This document shows, in pieces, positions 54,817 to 64,000 of a stretch of DNA of 64,000 nucleotides. The translations under genes were made by a program, and so were the position numbers. The DNA is from Symsagittifera roscoffensis (Eukaryota; Xenacoelomorpha; Acoela; Convolutidae). Under the pieces are notes generated by a model, which did no database searches, was not told where the DNA came from, and saw only the letters and a program-made list of their open reading frames with translations. How positions within the stretch are numbered: the stretch's first letter is position 1; each line of letters starts with the position of its first letter. Where the stretch lies: positions 25,106,007 to 25,170,006 of the forward strand of contig NC_087070.1 of assembly GCF_963678635.1 (NCBI RefSeq). The letters are read 5' to 3'.

Positions 54817-54918
54817 TGGTCGAGACGGTCGACACGTACCAACTTTTGATCGATACAGTCGACACGTACCATCGATGCGGTCGACACGTACCAACTTTTG
54901 ATCGATACTGTCGAAACA
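54817..54918. repeat. GTCGACACGTACC tandem repeat
   Basis: GGTCGACACGTACCAACTTTTGATCGATAC and shortened versions repeat four times (GTCGACACGTACC at about 54829, 54860 and 54886, with a diverged GTCGAAACATA at the end), in units of about 26-31 bp. Each unit contains the palindromes GTCGAC and ATCGAT. Confidence 0.75.
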
Positions 54919-54920
54919 TA

Positions 54921-55605
54921 AAAGGAGCACTCCGACTCGGGCACTCTTAATCCAAATTTCAGCAAGACGGCACCCAAAAAAAACCAGGGCAACCCGAAAA
55001 AATAGCAGGAAGGGTCTATGCAAGGCCATGTAGCCTATCAAAAAAAACGTTCAAAATTACCTCATTCAGAGCAATTTCAACACCTCATTTTGTGCGCTTT
55101 GATTGTCATTAAATTCAAAAGACGCTCAGCGAGCAATTTTTTACGCCAGACGAATTATACGGCGCCTATGAGAAGGTATGCACTTTTCGACGTTTGCTAT
55201 TAATTGAAAACGAAAACTCTGTCTCATGAGGAGTATACATACAGCTATTTGTGCATGGATGGCACCAGGGATCTTCAAATGGGCAAGGAGGCGTGTGAAT
55301 ACTCCAACGTCTAGAATTATTGTTTTTTGTACTATAGCTTGTAGTTGCAAGGATTGTTATCAACCCTTTTGCAATTTAGATAACTGGCTCTACCCACCGC
55401 AGTAAAAACGACTGAAACAGGTTCCAGTACAGAAGCAGCTGCTCAACGCTTACGGATATGTAGGCCAAAACAAACAACAAGGATACATGGAGTTAATGAT
55501 ACAAAATTTTCATTGACAAAGGAGAAATTCATCTACTCAATCGGCCATTGGACATTAAACTAATCTCAACATTTTCAATTGTTTCAAAGCTAACAAAAAA
55601 CTCGC
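54921..55605. other. No confident gene
   Basis: Frames at 55018-55363 on both strands are short and overlapping. Sequence from about 55390 to 55605 has moderate coding texture and leads straight into the 1.54-kb array without a clear left partner. Confidence 0.4.
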
Positions 55606-58600
55606 ATTCGAGAAAACTCAATATCGACAATTGGACAACAGTCAAGCAATTAAAATTGACCAACAACTTATTCAATTACTCACTGTGAGTTGAGATGATC
55701 AAGACGCAGCACCTTAGGAGAATCTGATGAATTGAAACAACAGGAAAAAACAGATTCAGTTCTTTACGGTCTCTGTTTTTGGCTGGCCAATAACTCGACA
55801 AAAACAAACAGCACCACCGGAGTTACTTTACAACGTCAGTATTTTCATTCCAGCGACGATGGTGCTTCCAAACCGCATCATTTATTGGAAGTTCAGGAAA
55901 CGTTGATGAAGTTCCACTTCAAATCAACACCGAAACGCAAGCCAGAGGATGGTCAAACTTCTAATCAATTTCGTTAAAACTGCCATTCATGGAAGAAATT
56001 GGATTTCTCGGAGACTCATTAGCAGGCCCGCACACGACTGCATAGTTTACTACTCAGTTTGCAGAAGAAACTTGATCTCTACAAGAGGAACAGCAAATTC
56101 ATCAACGTTTTTATCAACTGTTGTCAACTGGAGGAAAGGTGGCAATTATTTAAAGTGAATCCACTAGAACTGTTTCAATTTGCCATATCCTTGCTTTTGT
56201 AAGGGTTCAAAATCTGGAATATCTTTAATTCACAAATATATAGTTAATTTTGCAGATCAGAAAAGATTTTAGCATTCTGATTTGCTCACAATTTTATCAG
56301 GTAGCAACCTTAGCCAAGATATCGAAAATTTAACACTACCTTGTGTTTGATAAAGAAGATAGAAGGTTTCACTCTTGAGGGAAAAAAATTAAAACTCGAC
56401 TGATATTGAGCAGTAAGGAATGACTAGAGTTACCTATGTATAGCCTTCTAAGACTTTCATTCGGTAAAAAATTTTCAAATGCTTGCTGAAAAAAATGAAA
56501 GCTTATATCTGATGTCAATAGTGACCGAATTGAACCGAAACTGTTTTCTGTTATATTCTACAGATACAGAATCAGTGATAAACGGGCGACTTCACCATAA
56601 CACAAGCTACAGCTGGATTTGAACTTCGCAAATGGACATCAAACGACACTAAACAAGCATCTCCCACGCCACTGCCAAAGAGCGGTAGACCAGGTCACAA
56701 TGCCACAAACATTGAAAACAAACGGAAACCAGAGCCCAAAAGTTTGTTTTAGCCCACCAAAACAAAAAACCTTTTCAAAAGTAACAAGATTTTTACAGCG
56801 ACTTTCCTCTACAACTTTTCATTTGGGGTCTTTCGTACAAATTATGTGTCTGAAAAAAAGTTTGTGAGATCAAGCTACGCTTCAGCATTTCGATAGGAAC
56901 ACTATGGGCGCCATCGTCAGCAGCTAAAGGAATTCAAAACCTCTTTTCCTCACCATTAAAATTTTTTCCACCACAAGAGAAAACCAAGGTTCTTAATTTA
57001 TACGCTTTGTGTGAGGAATCAACCAAGGCATATGCTTCTGATGTGAATCGCTGTAGATTGGCGACAAGAAAATTGCAAACAAACAACGGAAAACTGCTAC
57101 AGGACAAACAACGGAAAAGGAAGACAGGAAAACTGCTAACAAACAACTTAAATTCGAGAAAACTCAATATCGATATTTGGACAACAGTCAAGCAATTAAA
57201 ATTGACATACAATGTGTTCAATTACTCACAGTGAGTTGAGATGATCAAGACGCAGCACATTAGGAGAATCTAATGATTTTAAACAACAGGAAAAAACAAA
57301 TTCAATTCTTTACGGTCTCTGTTTTTGGCTGGCCAATAACTCGACAAAAAACAGCACCACCGGAGATACTTTACAACGTCAGTTTTTTCATTTCAGCTAC
57401 GATGGTGCTTCCAAACCGCATCATTTATTGGAAGTTCAGGCAACGTTGATGAAGTTCCACTTCAAATCAACACCGAAACGCAAGTCAGAGGATGGTCAAA
57501 CTTTTTATCAATTTCGTTAAAACTGCCATTCATGTAAGAAATTGGATTTCTTGGAGACTCATGAGCAGGCCCGCACACGACTGCTTAGTTTTCTACTTAG
57601 TTTGCAGAAGAAACTTGGTCTCTACAAGAGGAACAGCAAATTCATCAACGTTTTCATCAACTGTTGTCAACTGGAGGAAAGGTGGCAAATATTTAAAGTG
57701 AATCCACTAGAACTGTTTCGATTTGCCGTATCCTTGCTTGTCTAAGGGTTCAAAATCTGGAATAACTTTCATTCACAAATATTTAGTTAGTTTTGCAGTT
57801 CAGAAAAAATTTGAACATTCTGATTGGCTCACAATTTTATCAGGTAGCAATCTTAGCCAACATTGCGAAAATTTTACACTACCTTGTGTTTCATAAAGAA
57901 GATAGAAGGTTTCACTCTCGAGGGAAAAAAATTAAAACTCGACTGATATTGAGCAGTAAGGAATGACTAGAGTTACCTATGTATAGCCTTCTAAGACTTT
58001 CATTCGGTGAAAAATTTCAACTGCTTGCTGAAAAAAATGATAGCTTATATCTGATGTCAATAGTGACCGAATTGAACCGAAACTGTTTTCTGTTAGATTC
58101 TACAGACACAGAATCAGTGATAAACGGGCGACTTCATCATAACACAAGCTACAGCTGGATTTGTACTTCGCAAATGGACTTCAAACGACACTTAACAAGC
58201 ATCTCCCAGGCCACTGCCAAGAAGCGGTAGACCAGACCACAATGCCACAAACATTATTGAAAACAAACGAAAACCAGAGCCAGATTTTTTGTTTTAGCCA
58301 ACCAAAATGACAAACCTTTTCAAAAGTAACGAGATTTTTACAACGATTTTCCTCTACAACGTTTCATTTGGGGTCTTTCGTACAAATTATGTGTCTGAAA
58401 AAAGTTTGTGAGATCAAGCTACGCTTCAGCAATTCGATAGGAACACTATGGGCGCCATCGTCAGCAGCTAAATGAATTCAAAACCTCTTTTCCTCACCAT
58501 TAAAATTTTCTACCACAAGAGAAAACCAAGGTTCTTAATTTATACGCTTTGTGTGAGGAATCAACCAAGGCATATGCTTCTGATCTGAATCGCTGTAGAT

Positions 58601-60130
58601 TGGCGACAAGAAAATTGCAAACAAACAACGGAAAACTGCTACAGGACAAACAACGGAAAAGGAAGACAGGAAAACTGCTAACAAACAACTTGCATTCGAG
58701 AAAACTCAATATCGATATTTGGACAACAGTCAAGCAATTAAAATTGACACACAATGTGTTCAATTACTCACAGTGAGTTGAGATGATCAAGACGCAGCAC
58801 ATTAGGAGAATCTAATGATTTAAAACAACAGGAAAAAACAAATTCAATTCTTTACGGTCTCTGTTTTTGGCTGGCCAATAACTCGACAAAAAACAGCACC
58901 ACCAGGGTTACTTTACAACGTCAGTTTTTTTATTCCAGCTCGATGGTGCTTCCAAACCGCATCATTTATTGGAAGTTCAGGAAACGTTGATGAAGTTCCA
59001 CTTCAAATCAACACCGAAACGCAAGCCAGAGGATGGTCAAACTTCTAATCAATTTCGTTAAAACTGCCATTCATGGAAGAAATTGGATTTCTCGGAGACT
59101 CATTAGCAGGCCCGCACACGACTGCATAGTTTACTACTCAGTTTGCAGAAGAAACTTGATCTCTACAAGAGGAACAGCAAATTCATCAACGTTTTTATCA
59201 ACTGTTGTCAACTGGAGGAAAGGTGGCAATTATTTAAAGTGAATCCACTAGAACTGTTTCAATTTGCCATATCCTTGCTTTTGTAAGGGTTCAAAATCTG
59301 GAATATCTTTAATTCACAAATATATAGTTAATTTTGCAGATCAGAAAAGATTTTAGCATTCTGATTTGCTCACAATTTTATCAGGTAGCAATCTTAGCCA
59401 AGATATCGAAAATTTAACACTACCTTGTGTTTGATAAAGAAGATAGAAGGTTTCACTCTTGAGGGAAAAAAATTAAAACTCGACTGATATTGAGCAGTAA
59501 GGAATGACTAGAGTTACCTATGTATAGCCTTCTAAGACTTTCATTCGGTGAAAAATTTCAACTGCTTGCTGAAAAAAATGATAGCTTATATCTGATGTCA
59601 ATAGTGACCGAATTGAACCGAAACTGTTTTCTGTTAGATTCTACAGACACAGAATCAGTGATAAATGGGCGACTTCATCATAACACAAGCTACAGCTGGA
59701 TTTGAACTTCGCCAATGGACTTCAAACGGCACTAAACAAGCATCTCCCAGACCACAATGCCACAAACTCTATTGAAAACAAACGAAAACCAGAGCCAGCT
59801 ATTTTGTTTTAACCAACCAAAACGACAAACCTTTTCAAAAGTAACGAGATTTTTACAACGACTTTCCTCTACAACGTTTCATTTGGGGTCTTTCGTACAA
59901 ATTATGTGTCTGAACCAAAGCTTGTGAGATCAAACTACGCTTCAGCAATTCGATAGGAACACTATGGGCGCCATCGTCAGCAGCTAAATGAATTCAAAAC
60001 CTCTTTTCCTCACCATTAAAATTTTCTACCAAAAGAGAAAACCAAGGTTCTTAATTTTTGCGTTCAACCAAGGCATATGCTTCTGCTGTGCATCGCTGTA
60101 GATTGGTGACAGGAAAACTGCACAAAAACG
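55606..60130. repeat. Three tandem copies of a 1.54-kb unit
   Basis: ATTCGAGAAAACTCAATATCGA recurs at 55606, 57152 and 58694 (spacing 1546 and 1542 bp); the third copy decays at about 60055-60130. Copies are highly similar. Each unit holds short plus-strand frames: one ending LKLT(N/Y/H)N(L/V)FNYS, one at 55949/57492/59033 (MVKL(L/F)INFVKTAIH), one at 57979/59520 (MYSLLRLSFGEKFQLLAEKN) and one at 57007/58549 (MCEESTKAYAS). Another frame in copy 2 (57542-57745) reads LETHEQARTRLLSFLLSLQK. TTTTTCATTTCAG at 57385 looks like a splice acceptor. These may be remnants of a tandemly duplicated multi-exon gene, but no family is recognised. Confidence 0.85.
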
Positions 60131-62218
60131 GCAAGCCGAATTTAGTGGACAGATAATTACTAGTTTCCCGAAGAAAAATAAGTTCGTTCAACCCATTGAT
60201 TTTTGTGCAACACTTCTTGGAGCGGAGTCTTTTATTGGAAGCAATAACAGCAGCCAGTGAAAAACGTATCTCATGCTAAAGTTTTTGCTTGGACCAGCTC
60301 TCAAGATACAAGTGAGTAATTTACGCCTACCGCTTAATATTCGTTTCTAATAAAGTGGCAATGTACAAAAATTCCTACCAGCCGAGAGATAGAAAACTGT
60401 GCCGATCAACGTCAAATCAGCCAATTTTGCATCTTGAAGACTTTCATCATGAGTTCTATCAAGTCGCAGTTCTTATGGAACTGATCGTTGTGTCTCACAC
60501 AGTCATCAGAAAATTGGCCGAGAGCAACGAAAAACTCAGAGACGACAAAGGATGAAAACAACTCAAGCGATGACTATGCTGTTGTAATAATGACAATTAG
60601 TTACAATGCGTTTAATTTGGTGAAACACTTGCTTTAATAGCGACAGAAAAAAACTTTGTCAATTTTTCGAAAAGTTTCATGATCTCAGTCTTTGTCAAAA
60701 GATTTGTGAACACATGTAGAAAGCAATCAAGACTGGAAGGTCAAACTGCAGCTCAAAAAGTTAATTAAAGAAGTACATTAAAGTAGAAGAAGTGTTCGTC
60801 ACAATGGCTGTGGTACAGGGTTATGTATGCGGACAGAAAATTATAAGGTTTTCTAGGAATTTTTTGGTGGAACGACAGGTACTTCTACGAGAAATGATTT
60901 CTGTAGGAGAACTTTCTAATAAAAAACATACTGGTACGCCGATTGTGAATAAAACAAACCGGTTATGCAGACAGCAAATGCTATGATACTCGAGAAGATA
61001 ATGGAGAATAAGATTTGACGCAGAGGTTGGTTTCGGTAGTCGAGTAGATAGTGTTAAAGCAAGTATTGAATGCTAGTATAATTACGTGTAAAAGACCCGA
61101 TGATGCACTAGGTTTCGGTTTGTGTACTGGTAAAAAAAACTGCTATTACCATTAATTCAAGTTTCGATAAAAGACAGGTAGAGAGCTTAGAGGACAGGGT
61201 AAAAGTATAGTAAACAGCAGTTTAGTAGAAGCGGAAATTTTCGTTAGCTCTCACTATATTATGAATAGCTGGTTTTGCAGTAATGGCTAATTGATCCAAA
61301 GCTTCAAATCCGAGAATTAGAAACTCACAAAGCAAGGGAATCGACTCAACGAATGACTAACAATGATGATATTTTTGTCAGGTTTTATCAGCGGAAACAG
61401 AGTTTTTCAGAGGATCTGAATCCCTTGCTGAAAAAAAGTTTAGACGTCAAAACACAGAAACTTTGCATCATTGTTCGGCAACACTGTTCCGCATCACATA
61501 GCCGAGTTTTCCCGTACGAAAGTGATAACAATTTTCTATTATTTATGCCCAGGAAATCGCCATCAAAAAATATCTTTAGGAAGCGCATATAAGATTGTTT
61601 CATAGTGGGTCCTTGAATGACATTCTACACTTTTCGACATCCAATAAAAAGACCAGGAGATCTGGCTTTGTAAGACAACATATTATGATAGCAAGCCTGC
61701 TATTCGACTGTACCCAGTTTTCTTCAACCATGATTGAGAGATAGGCGCTAGAAATACATGTGAAATCTTCCCTTTAAGTTATACAGGACATTGATACTGC
61801 GGATTTTTTCACATTTCATAGCAGCAGACAGCAATTTTTAGTTTATGTAGCTAGGTACATCCGTTTTGCGACCAAAGTTGTTCATTTGAAAACTATCAGC
61901 TTTGAAAGCCATTGCTTAGATGCCTTTAAGCGACTATGCACCAAAACAGGATCGTCAAGAGCTATCTAACTCGACAACCCGACACCTTTAAAGACTTCCG
62001 TTTTGAGAATGGTTTCACGGGACTGATGATGGAGGCATTTGCACAAGTCTTTGTCACTTCCATCTAATACAACAAGGTATCACGGTGAACTTTTGGAAAG
62101 AAAATTCGAAGACATTTCCTGAAAAAAAATTATTTCGTCTACTTAAGAAGGTTCTTTACCCTCATAAATCCCGTTCCTAGGTGAACAGTAATTGTACAGC
62201 TGTAAACATACCCATTGA
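60131..62218. other. No confident gene; scattered short frames
   Basis: The 60355-60555 plus frame (DFHHEFYQVAVLMELIVVSH, then ESNEKLRDDKG) and the 61353-61592 plus frame (FYQRKQSFSEDLNPLLKKSL) have somewhat balanced codons, but I do not recognise them and no good splice borders were found. The rest shows nothing definite. Confidence 0.4.
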
Positions 62219-62720
62219 CAATTGGAAAAGAGTCATGAACAAAAGAAAAAGGAAATTCTATTTGATTTTTGATTTTGAAAAAAATTTAACTTTTGGTTTT
62301 GATAAAAAGTCCTTAAGACTCTTCGAATATAACAAACAATTTTTGATTGATGTTTTTTTTCTTCAAATAAATAAACAGACAGTAAGAAAACTGTCAATGA
62401 CCACAAATAAAAAAAAGATTCTGACATCTCAGCTTTCCAATTTTAGAGAAAAAATTAGATACCGTAAGAGCTCTTTGAAATTCTAGAACAATCAATCAAC
62501 TTTTTTTTGATAAAATTAGCGCAATTTGAGAAAAATGGATCGAAAAGTAAAATTGTTCCGTTGGGTTATCTGATAACTGAAATTAATTTTCGAAACTAGA
62601 AGCCGATCGAGTTTTTCGTGAGCTTTACCTTTTTGGTGTTCAATAGTGAAGTTAACCTTTCTTTAAAAAAGGAAATTAACTGAATGAAAAAAAAACCAAT
62701 AGTCTAACCGCGAAAGAATG
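62219..62720 (+). repeat. Same-orientation dispersed repeat, copy 5
   Basis: ATTGGAAAAGAGTCATGAAC, GAGCTCTTTGAAATTCTAGAACAATC, TTTTTTTTGATAAAATTAGCGCAATTTGAG, GGATCGAAAAGTAAAATTG, CGAAACTAGAAGCCGATCGAG and GTGTTCAATAGTGAAGTTAACC in family order, with a partly duplicated front (62219-62400). Confidence 0.7.
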
Positions 62721-63104
62721 AATTTGAGTTTGAATACATTTTAAGACCTGAAAAAAATAACAAAAAAATGTCACGAAATATATAAAGTTGTCACTACTTT
62801 CAGCTCTTTTAACAAAGACAGATGCTAAAAGTTGTAACTTATTTTCCTCAGATGATCAGAGAGATAAACTGTTGTACGTACCATCAACTAGCAGCTCAGA
62901 AGAAACCTGAAAAAAAAACTCAGGATTTCACGGAAAAGGTACTCAGTTATTTTGCGCTAAATTCACTAAGAAGTCATCTAACTGTTGTAAATTCCACGTC
63001 TGATATTGAGTTTTGGTAAACCTAATCATCTTCCTATAAAAATTTTTCAAAATAAAATTTTTCCGTAACAGCATGAAAACAGCAAAAAACGAAAACGTAA
63101 AAGC
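62721..63104. other. No gene seen
   Basis: AT-rich; the short plus frame at 62822-63019 is unrecognised. Confidence 0.4.
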
Positions 63105-63255
63105 ATGGGGCTCAAACCCGGATTAAGGCGGGGCGCTTTCCTCAAGGATTCCAATCCCTGCCAACCCATAGGGTTTTATTTTAGCATTCTTAAGACATCA
63201 ATTTTTGATCGATCGACCCCAAAAATTTTCCAAAACCAGCCTAAAAAGTTTTCAA
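63105..63255. mobile_element. Diverged copy of the hAT MITE family
   Basis: GGCGGGGCGC...CTCAAGGATTCCAATCCCTGCC, then AACCCATAGGGTT, ATCAATTTTTGATCGATCGACCCC and AAAATTTTCC parallel the left third of 46723-47155 (CTCAGGGATTCCACCCCCTGCC, AACCCAAAGGGTC-type, TTTTTGGCTGACCGACCC). GGATTAAGGCGGGG may be a degraded terminal repeat. No right end or target duplication. Confidence 0.65.
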
Positions 63256-63494
63256 AAAATTCTAAGACACATTAACATGTGATTGAAAAATTGAAAAAAT
63301 AGCCAAAAGGGGGTTGGAAAAGTGTCAGTAAAATTAGGGAGACCGAAAAAATTATTGGCTGTTATTTGAATTTGTGAAAAAAAAACAAAAATATAACTCG
63401 AGTAAAGTTTTGGCTCTTCTCCCTTTAACACCAATTTTGCATTATAATTGTTGATTTTACGAAAAATCCGTTTTACAAACTAAACGTAGCCAGC

Positions 63495-63770
63495 AGACAG
63501 CTGGAAAACAGTCAATGATCGCAAAAGAAACAGAAGAAAAACACTTTTTTTTTAAACAAGTACAATTTTCAAAATTAACACTGCTCTCAAAGTTCTTTTT
63601 TTTAATTTTCAGTACAAAATAGTTTTCTAGGTAAGTTATTTCGATAGATAAGTTTTTGTTACTGTCTTGTTTTGTTGTTCGAAAATGGAATTTGCCTTCT
63701 TTCAGCAAAAAGTTACTTAGAAACAACTCAAAAATTGAACCGCGATTTGAGAGAAAAAAAATTTTGAGAC
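63495..63770 (+). repeat. Same-orientation dispersed repeat, copy 6
   Basis: CAGCTGGAAAACAGTCAATGATCGC, GATAAGTTTTTGTTACTGTC and TTGTTCGAAAATGGAATTTGCCTTC with TTTCAGCAAAAAGTTACTTAG, then AACCGCGATTTGAG, in family order with an internal deletion. Confidence 0.6.
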
Positions 63771-63884
63771 AATTTCTTCACAAAATTATAAAACCTAATC
63801 AAGACCTGCATAAGTGTCGATACCACGTTCAATGGCCTTTAAATAAAGCCAACAGTTAAAAATCTAAGTGAAATTGGCTCACTG

Positions 63885-64000
63885 GCTTTTCAAAGAAAAA
63901 CGAAAGGCCTTAAGATCTTCGAGCTGCAAGAAGGATTTATATTTGACACTTCTTTGATAAAATTAATACAATTTAAAATTGAGCTGCTGAAAAATCTTAT
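63885..64000 (+). repeat. Same-orientation dispersed repeat, copy 7 (cut by window end)
   Basis: AAGGCCTTAAGATCTTCGAG, GACACTTCTTTGATAAAATTAATACAATTT and GAAAAATC match the central blocks of the family. Confidence 0.5.

Noticed and set aside
55640-55690. Leucine-rich-repeat-like LKLTNNLFNYS
   Set aside because: Only one motif-like stretch per 1.54-kb unit, insufficient to call an LRR protein.
60355-60555. Possible P-type ATPase fragment (EFYQ...SHTVI)
   Set aside because: Resemblance rests on a few residues, with no catalytic motif or exon borders.

Overview
This is a window of an animal nuclear genome, most likely an invertebrate (an arthropod is plausible, but the sequence alone does not place it). 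The evidence is AT-rich DNA with very few long ORFs, GT/AG-bounded candidate exons, a 200-base assembly gap, and a dense mix of metazoan repeats: BEL/Pao, Ty3/gypsy, a jockey/CR1-like LINE, a hAT MITE, foldback elements, tRNA-like sequences and several satellite-like arrays. No rRNA, CRISPR, bacterial operon or well-recognised host gene was found.

Layout. 1-6883: large tandem repeat (unit about 3.56 kb; the first copy lacks about 1 kb) carrying a degenerate tRNA-Leu-like sequence. 6965-7665: broken BEL/Pao pol fragment. 10014-13619: decayed Ty3/gypsy pol. 15247-16174 and 16261-17193: two adjacent foldback elements, followed by a cluster of ATAATCGATTAT palindromes to about 18.04 kb. 19283-37337: an 18,055-bp LTR retroelement. 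38440-40283: decayed LINE. 41705-43719: two minus-strand exons of an unrecognised host gene around the gap. 44300-48420: diverged repeats of about 740 bp with a nested hAT MITE. 46.2-64.0 kb: a dispersed repeat always in the same orientation. 55606-60130: three tandem copies of a 1.54-kb unit.

The main object is the 18-kb element. It has 410-bp LTRs (TG...CA, 4 substitutions between them) and a CAAT target duplication. Between the LTRs, in order: a long leader with twin hairpins; a small basic gene that overlaps the next ATG; an intact 426-aa ORF of unknown function; a Ty3/gypsy-type gag with a CCHC knuckle; an aspartic protease; RNase H and integrase with a GPY/F module; then a TM/proline-rich gene, an envelope-like glycoprotein and a further accessory gene. 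Short overlaps (26 nt, 13 nt and ATGA) link three of these junctions. The RT catalytic core is missing at an AATAAGTAA-rich junction and most genes carry stops or frameshifts, although the LTRs differ by only about 1%. This suggests a defective copy last mobilised in trans by an intact relative. The gene complement (two genes before gag, several after pol, candidate splice sites) resembles a complex retrovirus more than an ordinary gypsy element, and it is the best candidate here for an undescribed system.
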